Shown one piece after another: positions 46,725 to 56,454 of a DNA stretch of 64,000 nucleotides (position 1 is the stretch's first letter; each line of letters begins with the position of its first letter). The stretch comes from Bdellovibrio svalbardensis (lineage in GTDB: Bacteria > Bdellovibrionota > Bdellovibrionia > Bdellovibrionales > Bdellovibrionaceae). Where the stretch lies: NCBI RefSeq assembly GCF_029531655.1, contig NZ_JANRMI010000001.1, positions 186,001-250,000 on the forward strand, written 5' to 3'. Both the position numbers and the translations under genes were made by a program. The notes beneath the pieces were generated by a model. That model did not search any database. It worked only from the letters and a program-made list of their open reading frames with translations, and was not told where the DNA came from.

Positions 46725-48295
46725 CACTAGCGGAATTGCCTCTGTTCTTTTTGGATTTGCAGACAACTGGATCAAAACCAGATAGTGGGGCTCATATTCT
46801 TGAGATGGCCTGGTCTTCATTGAACGGCGATATTGAAAGCACTTTGGTTCAGCTTCCTGCTGATGAGAAAATTCCATATCGCATTCAAATTATCACGGGC
46901 ATCTTCAATGAAGATATGGAAGCAGCTGTTCCAGTGGCAGAAGTTTTTTCTAGAATTGAAAATAGCTTTTCTGGATTGCCGTGCGTGATTCACTTTGCCC
47001 AATTTGAAAAACCTTTTCTGGCACATGCTTACGAACAATTGGGCAAAGAGAATTCTTTAAATATTTTATGCACTCACGAAATAGCCAAGAGACTTTTCCC
47101 AAATCTGCCAACCCGCGGGATTAAGGGTCTTGCGGGATACTTCGGTTTTCCTTCTTCAGATCTAAAAAGATCAGCCCAGCAGGTAGCGGCAACGAAGGTC
47201 ATTTGGAAAGGTCTTGTTGCGGCCTTGGCTGAGCAGGGCATTCATTCCTATGAAGAACTCCAACAATGGCTTCAGATCACGCCGAAAGGGACTCGCACGA
47301 AGTATGAGTATCCGCTACCAAAAGAAAAGCGTCTAAGCCTTCCAGACCAGCCGGGCGTTTATCGCATGGTGAGTAAGTGGGATGAGGTGCTGTATGTGGG
47401 TAAGGCGACCTCTTTGAAAGATCGCGTGAACAGTTACTTCCGCGGCCAGAAGAATCGCGATCCCCGAAAACTGGAAATGCTAACTCAGACCTATGATCTT
47501 CGCGTGACAGTTTGTGGGAGTCCTCTTGAGGCAGCTTTGCTTGAGACTGATGAGATCAAAAGATTGGATCCAAAATATAATATTAGTTTAAAAGCGGGTC
47601 AGCGCTCGATTGTATTTTTCAATCGTGATCTGACTGATTTCAACTTTGAGCAGAACGAAGAGTATTGTTTTGGACCTTTTTCGAACCCAATGGTTTTTGA
47701 TTCCATTCGCAACCTGAGTTCTTGCCTGATTGAAGGTCTTTTCCATGACAATATCTTCTACGAACCCGTTGATGGTGCGTTGGTTGAAAGTGGTTTTGGC
47801 TTATTCTGTGAACGAAATAATCTTTGCAAGGAAACTTTCAAATCCGTTCGATCAGTTTTGGCACAGGGGCTTTGGTGGAATCGACAATACGATATTGAAG
47901 AGGAAGAGCCGCTTGAAGAAGCAGAGGGTCTTGATGCCGTCGAGTCAGCCGGCGCTGAAGAATTAGACGAAGTCCAATTAACAGCCGAAGATATCGCGGA
48001 TAAGTTCGAGCGTCACTTTATGCGTGCCGGCCGTTCCTTTCTTCGCGCCAAACAACTAACCCGAATTTTGAATGCCGACATTGATTTTCATATAATGAAA
48101 GAAGATCTGAATTCAAAATACCATCTCAAAATTCGCAAGGGTTTTGTAAATAATGAAGCCCCTAGCGACAGAGTAAGAAAAGTTCAACTTTGGAATGGGC
48201 TTGATATCGACACATATGATCGCATGAGCGTACTGCTCTCTGAGTTGAATAAAATCGAAACTCAAAATGGTGAAGTTAAAATCCAACCCCTTTGA
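46721..48295 (+). CDS. GIY-YIG nuclease fused to a degenerate DnaQ-like domain
   Basis: Residues 5-170 resemble a DnaQ-type 3'-5' exonuclease, but the DEDD motifs are altered: DLQTTG (D12, Q14 in place of E), HFAQFE (D replaced by E96) and KRSAQQVAAT (H and D lost). Residues 210-290 form an intact UvrC/Cho-type GIY-YIG domain: GVY 212-214, YVGK, R235, and E275 in LLETDEIKRLDPKYN. A C-terminal region with an acidic linker (about 395-425) follows. The gene overlaps the helicase gene, so the two are probably translated as a pair for DNA incision and unwinding. Confidence 0.82.
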   Translation: MTLAELPLFFLDLQTTGSKPDSGAHILEMAWSSLNGDIESTLVQLPADEKIPYRIQIITGIFNEDMEAAVPVAEVFSRIENSFSGLPCVIHFAQFEKPFLAHAYEQLGKENSLNILCTHEIAKRLFPNLPTRGIKGLAGYFGFPSSDLKRSAQQVAATKVIWKGLVAALAEQGIHSYEELQQWLQITPKGTRTKYEYPLPKEKRLSLPDQPGVYRMVSKWDEVLYVGKATSLKDRVNSYFRGQKNRDPRKLEMLTQTYDLRVTVCGSPLEAALLETDEIKRLDPKYNISLKAGQRSIVFFNRDLTDFNFEQNEEYCFGPFSNPMVFDSIRNLSSCLIEGLFHDNIFYEPVDGALVESGFGLFCERNNLCKETFKSVRSVLAQGLWWNRQYDIEEEEPLEEAEGLDAVESAGAEELDEVQLTAEDIADKFERHFMRAGRSFLRAKQLTRILNADIDFHIMKEDLNSKYHLKIRKGFVNNEAPSDRVRKVQLWNGLDIDTYDRMSVLLSELNKIETQNGEVKIQPL

Positions 48296-48301
48296 ACGAA
48301 T

Positions 48302-49966
48302 TTAGTTTTTTGCGACGGGTGGTGAGGTGAGGCCGAGGATTTCGTTGAGGTGTTCGGCTACTTTTTTGCCTGAGTCTTTGTGATTGAAATAGAGTTGGAT
48401 GAGTTTGCGGTAGGGACCTTCTTTGGGAATGAGCCCTGGTGAGCCGAGGTTTACCACGATTGTTTTCTTTTTGAGATCATTCGGTAGAGCGCGAAGAAGC
48501 TTTGCTGTTTTCTTGCCGGTGACAGCGAGGATGACGACGGGGCATCGACCTTCAGACCATTGCATAATCTCCGTGGCGTCTGAATCGTTGGCGATACGAT
48601 AAGTTAGGACCTTTGCGGTTGTCGCTGAGACGAAACTATTTAGGAAATCTTTCGTTGGTGAAAGAGCGCAGACTTTTTTTAGTGAGGCGGGAGCGCGAAG
48701 TTTCTTAGCTTTTCCAGGCAAGGATCTGGCGATCAGATTGGATTTGATATTTTGTGAGAGAACCTGATCCTCAAGATCGGCGTACTGTTTGGAGCTCAAA
48801 CTTCCTGAAGATATAAATGAAGGCAGTGCAGGGTCTTTTTTGTAGATATTTGCGAATGCTTTGACCATAAGAATACGGTGCAGTTTTGCGTTGAGTTCTT
48901 TCGCTGAGATCTCTTTATCCACGACTGCTTTTCTTACGGTGCGAATAGCTTTTTCTTGGTCGGCAAACGACCAGGTGAGCATGACAATATCGGCACCAGC
49001 TTTAATCGCCTTAAGGGCCGCCATCTCTGGTCGAAGCAATTGTTTTGAACCCTTCATTTGCAAATCATCTGTGACGACCAGGCCTTTGTATTTCAAATCA
49101 TCGCGCAAAAGATTTGTGGATATCTTTGAGGAAAAACTGGCAGGCTCACGACTTGAATCAAGTGCCGGATAGATTGAGTGAGAGAGCATCACTGCGATGT
49201 TATTTCCCAGAGAGGAATATCCCTGAAATGGAATGAGATCCTTTGCCTTAAGAGAAGAAATGGAGGCGACGTTTTTCACTATAGTTGTGTGTGGATCGGC
49301 TTTTAGATCCCCAGTCCCAGGGAAGTGTTTTGCAGTGGGAATGACTCGGGAGCGCATTAAACCCTTTGAATAAGCGACCCCCAGCTCTTTGACCAATTCA
49401 GGATCTGCACCAAAGGATCGAACGCCAATGAAGCTTGTCGAAAATGGATTCGCTACATCGAGGACGGGTGCTAAATTCATGTTAAAGCCCACTTCTCGCA
49501 GGAACAAACCAGTTTGATATCCCATCTCCTCTGCTAGAAGTGGTGATTGTGTTTGTCCGATGGCCAAGGCATTCGGTGGAGCGGGGTCAATCGGCAGCCG
49601 AGAGACAGCTCCGCCTTCTTGATCTATGGCAATGAGTGGGGGCAATTTTGAACTCTTATAGGCTGCTTGATAGAGGCTGGCATTCAAGGCGGTGATTTGC
49701 TGAACAGAATGCACGTTTCGTTTGAATAGAAGGAAAGCACCTGGTTTGTGGGTCGCAATAAATTTATGAAGGTCCTTATCCATGGCAGTGTTAGGAAAGC
49801 CAACGATAAAGAGTTGCCCGACCTTTTCGTCGACAGTCATCGCTGAGATTTTGGCATCAATAATTTGATCGAGGGATTTTCCTTGAGCTAGAACAAGGGC
49901 GGGAAAAATACAAATCAGTATAGTAAAGCTCAAAATCCTAGAAATTTCCCTGATATACTTGCACAT
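48302..49966 (-). CDS. nagZ: exported GH3 beta-N-acetylhexosaminidase (NagZ type)
   Basis: GH3 enzymes of this type remove N-acetylglucosamine from muropeptides. The family motifs are IDQEGGAVSRLP, AKHFPGTGDLKADPHTT with the catalytic His/Asp, and VVTDDLQMKG with the nucleophile Asp. I start it at 49966 (MCKYIREISRI, 554 residues), which gives a signal peptide ending ALVLAQG. An upstream frame would overlap the divergent gene. Typical NagZ is cytosolic and about 340 residues. This one is exported and has a second, C-terminal GH3 domain, suggesting periplasmic or secreted action on peptidoglycan. Confidence 0.88.
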   Translation of the reverse strand: MCKYIREISRILSFTILICIFPALVLAQGKSLDQIIDAKISAMTVDEKVGQLFIVGFPNTAMDKDLHKFIATHKPGAFLLFKRNVHSVQQITALNASLYQAAYKSSKLPPLIAIDQEGGAVSRLPIDPAPPNALAIGQTQSPLLAEEMGYQTGLFLREVGFNMNLAPVLDVANPFSTSFIGVRSFGADPELVKELGVAYSKGLMRSRVIPTAKHFPGTGDLKADPHTTIVKNVASISSLKAKDLIPFQGYSSLGNNIAVMLSHSIYPALDSSREPASFSSKISTNLLRDDLKYKGLVVTDDLQMKGSKQLLRPEMAALKAIKAGADIVMLTWSFADQEKAIRTVRKAVVDKEISAKELNAKLHRILMVKAFANIYKKDPALPSFISSGSLSSKQYADLEDQVLSQNIKSNLIARSLPGKAKKLRAPASLKKVCALSPTKDFLNSFVSATTAKVLTYRIANDSDATEIMQWSEGRCPVVILAVTGKKTAKLLRALPNDLKKKTIVVNLGSPGLIPKEGPYRKLIQLYFNHKDSGKKVAEHLNEILGLTSPPVAKN

Positions 49967-50020
49967 AGGATTAGAGTACCACTCGCCAAATGCGAGAATA
50001 GACGAGATTTGAGATACAGC

Positions 50021-50740
50021 ATGAAATTGCACCAAAGTCTTAATATCATTTTTGCTCTTTTATTGGCTCTCGGGGCTCTGCCATCAATGGCTGCGACAGA
50101 AGGCCAGTCTCTGGTGGAAATGAGAGTGGCGCAGGATGCTTTGGCGCCTTACCGCGATCGTCGCGGAACCAATGGAATGTTCATCGGAATCGATTACGAA
50201 CCCCTGGTGCTAAAAAACTTTTTTTCAACGGAAGACGGTGCGACTTACAAAGACATCTTTGGGTCTGATGGAGTTCCTTTAGTTCATTTGTCGATCGACT
50301 ATAAGTTCAATTTTATGTTAGGGGCACTTACGGCCGGTGCCGATATTGGAATGGGTAGTATCACGGGTAATTCCTCAAGAAAACTTGATGTGATGAAATA
50401 TGGCGGAGGTGCGAGATACGTGGCCGATGCACTACTACCTGAACCATATATTGCTCCGTATGTAGGAGTTAATTTTTGGAAGATGCAAACGAAAGAGACT
50501 CTTACTTCGGGCGATACAATCTCAGAGACGACCGATATTGGATACAATTATACAGTTGGATTGCTGATCCAACTTGATTGGCTCGATTATGAAACTGCAA
50601 AGCAGGCGACCTTTAATTACGGCCTAGAAAATACATACATCGATATCTACGCCACCCAATATGCAAAAACCGGAAATCAAGCCGACGTCAATACTGAGAC
50701 CGATGTGCTTTGGGGCGCAGGCCTCAAATTTGAATTCTAA
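50021..50740 (+). CDS. outer-membrane beta-barrel-like protein
   Basis: The 239-residue product has a signal peptide (MKLHQSLNIIFALLLALGAL, ending SMAA) followed by alternating strands and glycine/aromatic-rich turns (GMFIGIDYEP, LVHLSIDYKFNFMLGALTAG, GYNYTVGLLIQLDWLDY), and it ends in LKFEF with a terminal phenylalanine, the usual beta-barrel signature. I take the ATG at 50021. A TTG at 50009 is also open. It diverges from nagZ and its stop interleaves with that of mfd. Function unknown. Confidence 0.72.
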   Translation: MKLHQSLNIIFALLLALGALPSMAATEGQSLVEMRVAQDALAPYRDRRGTNGMFIGIDYEPLVLKNFFSTEDGATYKDIFGSDGVPLVHLSIDYKFNFMLGALTAGADIGMGSITGNSSRKLDVMKYGGGARYVADALLPEPYIAPYVGVNFWKMQTKETLTSGDTISETTDIGYNYTVGLLIQLDWLDYETAKQATFNYGLENTYIDIYATQYAKTGNQADVNTETDVLWGAGLKFEF

Positions 50741-53700
50741 ATCTGCTTTAAAAGTTGTTCTAGTTCGGCGTGGACCGCGGACCAACTGATAGTCGCGAGC
50801 TTGATGTTCAGGCGATTGTCTGGCGTGAGAGAATACTTTTTATTCTCACGAACGGCCAACTGAATAACCGTTTCAGGTTTGAGTTTGGTTTTCTCTGTGA
50901 AGATCAATGAAATAGATTTTACTCCGGCACTGATATCACGAACGCCCAACTCTTTACACTGGCGACGGATGAGCATTAATCCCATCAAATTCAAAGTTTG
51001 ATCTGGAATTGGACCGAATTGATCACGCAATTCTTCTTCAATGCGATCAAGATCTTCGTTTGAAGTGATATCAGCCAACGCCTTATAATATCCAAGACGA
51101 ATACGGATGTCTTTGATGTAGCTGTCAGGAATAAGCGCAGGGATCTTTAAGTTGATCTCTGGATCTAACTCCATGTCCTCGATCACTTCACCTTTTGCTT
51201 CCGCGAGAGCTTCATTTAATAGATCCATATAGAGCTCATAGCCGACCGTATTCACGTGACCGGACTGCTCTTCGCCTAAAATATTTCCAGAACCGCGCAA
51301 TTCAAGATCGTACTGGGCGATCTTAATTCCACTGCCCAAAGCGGTATTCTCCTGGATGATCTTTAGTCGCTCTTGCTGATCTTTATCGAGCTTTCTATTT
51401 CTTGGCATCATCAGGTAGCAGTAAGCGCGGGTCTTACTTCTGCCGACACGGCCGCGCAATTGATAGAGCTGTGACAGGCCAAACATATGAGCGGAATCAA
51501 TGAACATCGTATTGGCTCGAGGAACGTCCATTCCGGATTCAACGATCGCAGTACAAATAAGCACGTCAATTTCATGATGGAAGAAAGCGAGCATCGCTTT
51601 TTCCAGCTCATGTTCTTCCATTTGTCCGTGTGCTACGCGAATGCGCGCTTCCGGCACAATCTGACGAATTTCATCAGCCAGCCCATAAAGAGACTCGATG
51701 CGATTATGAATAAAGTAGATCTGTCCACCGCGAGAGATCTCTGCGGTGATGGCCTTACGAATGGTCTCTTCGTCGAACTTTGTAACAAAGGTTCTAGTTG
51801 GCAGGCGATCGACGGGAGCCGTATTGATCAAACTTAAATCACGAATTCCCACCAAGGCCATGTTCAATGTTCTTGGAATCGGTGTCGCAGACAGAGTTAA
51901 AGTGTCCACGCTGGTTTTGATTTTTTTGATTTTCTCTTTGTGAGTAACGCCGAATTTTTGTTCTTCGTCGATAATCAAAAGCCCCAGATCTTTATAACCA
52001 ATGGTTGAACCTAAGAGCTTGTGTGTTCCAACAACAAGATCGACTTTGCCATCTTTAAGATCTTGAATAGTCTTTTTTGCCTCGGCTGGAGTCACAAAAC
52101 GATTTAAAACGCGAATGTCGACCGGCCATCCCTCGAAACGTTTTTTGAAAGTCTCGAAATGCTGGAAGGTCAGTACAGTGGTCGGAGCCAGGACAGCAAC
52201 TTGTCTTCTAGCTTGAATTGCAAAGAAGGCGGCGCGCATGGCAACTTCAGTCTTTCCAAAGCCCACGTCGCCGCAAACCAAACGATCCATGGGTTTCGTG
52301 GATTTTAGATCCCTCAAGATATCGTTGATGGCACGCAACTGATCGTCAGTTTCTTCGTAAGGGAAACCATTTTCAAAGAGCGCAATTTCTTCCTCTTTAA
52401 AGACAAAAGGAGGTCGGTGCATTTCCGCACGTTTTGCATACAGCGCAAGAAGTTCGGAGGCGATGTCTTTGACGTGGGATTTAACTTTCGCCTTGGTTTT
52501 TTCCCAGGCTGTTCCACCAAGCTTATCCAGAACACTGGTTGCTCCAGCTCCGGAAAACTTCTGCAGTTGTCCTACGCGATACACTGGAAGATAAAGCTTA
52601 TCTTTATCCTTGTAACTTAATTGAATGAACTCAGAGTCAACGCCTCCGATGTTCATAATCTTGAGGCCTTCGTAAACACCGATACCGTGCTTGATATGGA
52701 CCACGTGATCGCCAGGCTTCAAGTCACCAAAGGCCAAACGTTTTGCTTGCTTCTGGAAATCTTGAGCCGCTGAAGAATCACGCGAGCGAGCCTTCTTTCC
52801 ATAGAAATCTTCGTCGCGTAGGAAAATAATTTGTTCTTCATCAAAACGAAGACTGTCGGCTAGATAGCGCGGAACAATGTGAATGAGCTGCTTGTTGCCG
52901 TCTTGTTCCTGCAACCAACTATCCCACTTGTATTCGTCAGCGGTCACGCGAACTGCTTTAAGCTCGAGCTTTTCAAATATCAAAGCAAGTCGATCGATAT
53001 GCGATTGATTTTTAGTCCCAACAAAAACGCGATAGCCGTCGTCTCGCCACTTGTGGAGTTTATTGGTGGCGGCTTGCAACCATAATTCAGAGCCGACTGC
53101 ATTTGCCAGACTCAGATTGGTAAAGTCTTGAGTAAGTGAGGTCTTATATTCCACGCGCACATCATCAGACCCTTCAGATTCGAAGTATTCCAATGAAGAG
53201 AAATAAAGTTGCCGAGATTTTTCTGGATAAGGTAGTTTATCAAACTGACTATAGAGCTCATCCAGCTCCGGCCGTATGACGTGTGCCTCGCTACTTGCGT
53301 AGTCCGCCTTAAGCTCCGCCCAGAATTCATCGGCGCATCGGGATATTTCAATTGGATCTAAAAAGAAGACATTCAAGGCGCCAGAAAAATGATCCAGTGG
53401 CGAAGCCAGTTCGCCGTAAAAATAGGGAAGTAGAAACTCAATGCCTGGGAATGTATTCTTTAACACCAGAGAGCGCAGCATCTCGTCCGCTTCGGCCTTA
53501 TCAACCGCGCGACCATCAATACTTTTGCGAACTCGTTGAAGAAGTTTTTCGTGCAGTTCATCGCGGAAAAGAATTTCGCGAGCAGGGCACAGCTGGAAGG
53601 ACTGAATTTCGTCGGCACTTCTTTGATCGGCGACACTGAAGTGACGAATCGATTCGATTTGATCACCAAAAAGATCCAAACGAACGGGCATATTCTCTGT

Positions 53701-54258
53701 CGGTGGGAAGATATCTACGATTCCACCGCGCAAAGCATATTGACCCTTATCTTCCACCATCGGAGCCGAAACATATCCGAGAGTGTTTAAATACCCCGCA
53801 ATATCTTCCGGAAGTTCGTCGCCAGATTTCAAAGTTCGGGTGAACTCTTTCAAGATTTTCGGCGGCAAAGTCTTTTGCATCAATGCGTCAGACGAGGATA
53901 TGAAGATTTCTCCGGGTTTTGCGGTCTGGGCTCTGGTGAGAAAATTCAGTCGATCCGAGACGCTTTGAGTGTTTGGATAAAGACCCGAATACGCAGAAAC
54001 GTCGAAGGCTGAAAGAATCGCGCTCTGACGGAGTGGGTCAAAGAACTCAATCAGTTGTTGAAGTTCGATGGCCTCACCGTGACTGCCAACAACAACTAAG
54101 TGCGGCAAGCTGTTGATTTTTTTAGAGTAAGTTTGAGACAAAAAGAAAGCAAGCGCGAGCGGCGAGGAGGCTCCCGTGACTTGAATTTTTCCGCGCGATG
54201 TTTCGAAGGCCCGTTCGAGGATAGACTCGAGCCTTGTATGAGTCATTTCTGCTTTCAT
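50737..54258 (-). CDS. mfd: transcription-repair coupling factor Mfd
   Basis: Mfd removes stalled RNA polymerase and recruits UvrA. At 1173 residues it is full length. The N-terminus has UvrB-like modules, and the middle has the RNA polymerase interaction region (DHVVHIKHGIGVYEGLK). The translocase has Walker A GDVGFGKTE, DEEQKFGV, SATPIPRTL and QLRGRVGRSKTRAYCYL. The C-terminus is the usual TRCF regulatory domain. The start may be 54258 or 54246. Its stop shares bases with the convergent outer-membrane gene. Confidence 0.96.
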   Translation of the reverse strand: MKAEMTHTRLESILERAFETSRGKIQVTGASSPLALAFFLSQTYSKKINSLPHLVVVGSHGEAIELQQLIEFFDPLRQSAILSAFDVSAYSGLYPNTQSVSDRLNFLTRAQTAKPGEIFISSSDALMQKTLPPKILKEFTRTLKSGDELPEDIAGYLNTLGYVSAPMVEDKGQYALRGGIVDIFPPTENMPVRLDLFGDQIESIRHFSVADQRSADEIQSFQLCPAREILFRDELHEKLLQRVRKSIDGRAVDKAEADEMLRSLVLKNTFPGIEFLLPYFYGELASPLDHFSGALNVFFLDPIEISRCADEFWAELKADYASSEAHVIRPELDELYSQFDKLPYPEKSRQLYFSSLEYFESEGSDDVRVEYKTSLTQDFTNLSLANAVGSELWLQAATNKLHKWRDDGYRVFVGTKNQSHIDRLALIFEKLELKAVRVTADEYKWDSWLQEQDGNKQLIHIVPRYLADSLRFDEEQIIFLRDEDFYGKKARSRDSSAAQDFQKQAKRLAFGDLKPGDHVVHIKHGIGVYEGLKIMNIGGVDSEFIQLSYKDKDKLYLPVYRVGQLQKFSGAGATSVLDKLGGTAWEKTKAKVKSHVKDIASELLALYAKRAEMHRPPFVFKEEEIALFENGFPYEETDDQLRAINDILRDLKSTKPMDRLVCGDVGFGKTEVAMRAAFFAIQARRQVAVLAPTTVLTFQHFETFKKRFEGWPVDIRVLNRFVTPAEAKKTIQDLKDGKVDLVVGTHKLLGSTIGYKDLGLLIIDEEQKFGVTHKEKIKKIKTSVDTLTLSATPIPRTLNMALVGIRDLSLINTAPVDRLPTRTFVTKFDEETIRKAITAEISRGGQIYFIHNRIESLYGLADEIRQIVPEARIRVAHGQMEEHELEKAMLAFFHHEIDVLICTAIVESGMDVPRANTMFIDSAHMFGLSQLYQLRGRVGRSKTRAYCYLMMPRNRKLDKDQQERLKIIQENTALGSGIKIAQYDLELRGSGNILGEEQSGHVNTVGYELYMDLLNEALAEAKGEVIEDMELDPEINLKIPALIPDSYIKDIRIRLGYYKALADITSNEDLDRIEEELRDQFGPIPDQTLNLMGLMLIRRQCKELGVRDISAGVKSISLIFTEKTKLKPETVIQLAVRENKKYSLTPDNRLNIKLATISWSAVHAELEQLLKQI

Positions 54259-54377
54259 TTTGTGGGCTTATCTTGCCATGCTTATCACTCTGTTTGCATT
54301 CTAATTTCTTGGATTTCGCAGACGACACATATATAACTAATTGAAATCCAAATAATAACGACAACTTTGGAGGGTTT

Positions 54378-54746
54378 GTGCCACTCGGTGGAGTCATTTT
54401 CATCGTCATTTTTATTGCTCTGTTTGGAGCTTTTTTAGTCTGGCTTTCTATTAAGACAGGCGGAAAAGTTCATTATCACCCGGTTAAGTATGAACCCTAC
54501 GAGTGCGGTCTTCCTTCGCTCGATAAGAAAGATACGAAAGTATCGGTAAAATACTATCTTACGGCGATTCTCTTTATCCTTTTCGATATTGAGATCATCT
54601 TCATGTATCCATGGGCGACTACTTTCCGTGAGTTTATTGCTTCCGGTCAGGGTGCTGTGGTTTTTGGATCAATGATCTTCTTCTTGGCCGTGTTCATCTT
54701 CGGCTTGTTCTGGGAAGTAAAATCAAAAGCATTGGAATGGGATTAA
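54378..54746 (+). CDS. nuoA: NADH-quinone oxidoreductase subunit A
   Basis: A three-helix membrane subunit of complex I, 122 residues. The conserved loop has YEPYECGLPS (quinone-channel and NuoA/ND3 loop with its cysteine), followed by YLTAILFILFDIEIIFMYPW. The start is GTG at 54378 with GGAGGG upstream. It opens the nuoA-H-J-K-L-M-N cluster. Confidence 0.96.
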   Translation: MPLGGVIFIVIFIALFGAFLVWLSIKTGGKVHYHPVKYEPYECGLPSLDKKDTKVSVKYYLTAILFILFDIEIIFMYPWATTFREFIASGQGAVVFGSMIFFLAVFIFGLFWEVKSKALEWD

Positions 54747-54749
54747 TCA

Positions 54750-55907
54750 ATGAACATGGGTAAAGACGCATTCGAAATTATTGTTAACGGGCTTAAGCTC
54801 GTTATTATCTTTTTGATGATCGTACAACTCGTGCCAATCCTTGTATGGGTTGAGCGTCGTGGTTCTGCGTTTATTCAAAATCGCTTGGGACCAAATCGCG
54901 TAGGACCTTTGGGTTTGATGCAGTTGTTGGCCGATGCGGTTAAATTCTTAACGAAGGAAGCCTTCGTTCCGGATACAGCGAAGCCGTTGTTGTACTATGC
55001 AGCTCCAATCTTCGCGTTGATTCCAGGAGCTGTAGCATTCGCGGCGATTCCAATGTCGACACCTTTTACGGTGGGAACTTTTGAATTGTTCGGGCAAACA
55101 TGGGGTCCTTATACTTTCCTGGTTCAAGGTTACGACATCGGTATCGGTATCGTTTTCATCTTGGGCGTTTCTTCTTTGGCTGCTTACACGTTGTTGATGG
55201 CAGGTTGGGGATCAGGAAATAAGTATTCTTTGATGGGTGCTTTGCGTGCTTCGGCGCAAACAATTTCTTACGAATTGGCACTAGGTCTTTCAATCGTTGG
55301 TGTGATCATGATGTATGGCACATTCAATTTGAGCGAAATGATCGGAATGCAACAAGGTGGCCTGCACTTCACTTTCATGGGTTACACGATCGCTGCAAAC
55401 TGGTTGCCTAACTGGGGTATCTTCTATCAACCACTGGGTGCTTTGTTGTTCTTCACTGCGACTTTTGCGGAATCCAATCGTCTGCCATTCGACTTGGCAG
55501 AGGGCGAAGCAGAGTTGGTAGCGGGTTTCCACACTGAGTACGGTGGCTTCAAATTCAATATGTTCTTCATCGGTGAGTACGGCCATATGATGGTTGCTGC
55601 CGGTTTGATGATCATCTTCTTCTTTGGTGGCTACAGCATTCCTTATGTGTCTGTTGATCAAGTTCATCAATGGGCGGCTTCAGTAACTTCAACGCCAAAC
55701 TGGGCAAGTGCTTTGACGGCCTTGATCCACTTCTTGGTGTTCAATGTGAAGTTCTTTGCTTTCCTTTGGATATTTATCTGGGTTCGTTGGACTCTTCCTC
55801 GCTTCCGTTACGATCAGTTGATGGATTTGGGTTGGAAAACAATGCTTCCTTGGGCTTTGGGTAACACGATCCTCACGGCTTTCGTGATTTACATAGCGTC
55901 ATTGTAA
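54750..55907 (+). CDS. nuoH: NADH-quinone oxidoreductase subunit H
   Basis: The membrane subunit at the quinone site that contacts the peripheral arm, 385 residues with eight or more helices. Family blocks include VWVERRGSAFIQNRLGPNRV, GLMQLLADAVKFLTKE, and ESNRLPFDLAEGEAELVAGF with the charged E and D residues. A second ATG six bases into the gene gives MGKDAFE. It lies three bases after nuoA. No NuoB, C, D or I gene sits in this order. Confidence 0.96.
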   Translation: MNMGKDAFEIIVNGLKLVIIFLMIVQLVPILVWVERRGSAFIQNRLGPNRVGPLGLMQLLADAVKFLTKEAFVPDTAKPLLYYAAPIFALIPGAVAFAAIPMSTPFTVGTFELFGQTWGPYTFLVQGYDIGIGIVFILGVSSLAAYTLLMAGWGSGNKYSLMGALRASAQTISYELALGLSIVGVIMMYGTFNLSEMIGMQQGGLHFTFMGYTIAANWLPNWGIFYQPLGALLFFTATFAESNRLPFDLAEGEAELVAGFHTEYGGFKFNMFFIGEYGHMMVAAGLMIIFFFGGYSIPYVSVDQVHQWAASVTSTPNWASALTALIHFLVFNVKFFAFLWIFIWVRWTLPRFRYDQLMDLGWKTMLPWALGNTILTAFVIYIASL

Positions 55908-55917
55908 GGAGACTAAA

Positions 55918-56454
55918 GTGACAGCAGATTCTTTTCTATTTTGGTTCTTAGCAATCGTAACTTTAGGCTCTGGTCTAAGCGTTGTGTTGTTGAATAACCC
56001 TATCTATTCAGCGCTTTCATTGGCGATGACGATGGTAGGGATCTCTGCCTTGTTCGTAACTTTGAATGCTTTCTTTATTGCGGGCGTTCAGTTGATCGTT
56101 TACGCGGGCGCCGTGATGGTATTATTCACGATGGTAATCATGCTTTTCGACTTGAAACATGATGTGGCGGCTTTCACTCGCGGAAAACTTTCGGGCCTGT
56201 TGAAAATTGCTTCCGTAGGTTTGTTGGCGGGTTTGATTGTTGGCGCAATCGTTATGTCGGTTGGTCTGCTGACTGAAAAAACAACGGACAATCCGGTTCT
56301 TCAAGGAACAGGCATGGAGTCTACAAAAGCTCTGGGCCATATTCTTTACACCAAATACCTTTTCGGATTTGAAGCTCTTGGCGTTTTGCTTCTGGTGATC
56401 GCTGTGGGTGCGGTAGCTCTTTCTCGCAGTAAAGGCGGAACACATGAACACTAG
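55918..56454 (+). CDS. nuoJ: NADH-quinone oxidoreductase subunit J
   Basis: A five-helix membrane subunit, 178 residues. It has [20 protein letters not shown], and [19 protein letters not shown] near residue 70, which holds the family's pi-bulge helix. The GTG start has AAGGAG upstream. It overlaps nuoK by 11 bases. Confidence 0.95.
   Translation: MTADSFLFWFLAIVTLGSGLSVVLLNNPIYSALSLAMTMVGISALFVTLNAFFIAGVQLIVYAGAVMVLFTMVIMLFDLKHDVAAFTRGKLSGLLKIASVGLLAGLIVGAIVMSVGLLTEKTTDNPVLQGTGMESTKALGHILYTKYLFGFEALGVLLLVIAVGAVALSRSKGGTHEH

Noticed and set aside
44310-48295. Anti-phage defence system
   Set aside because: The helicase/nuclease pair could suggest it, but it lies among housekeeping genes with uniform composition and no mobile-element signs. 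A repair role is simpler.
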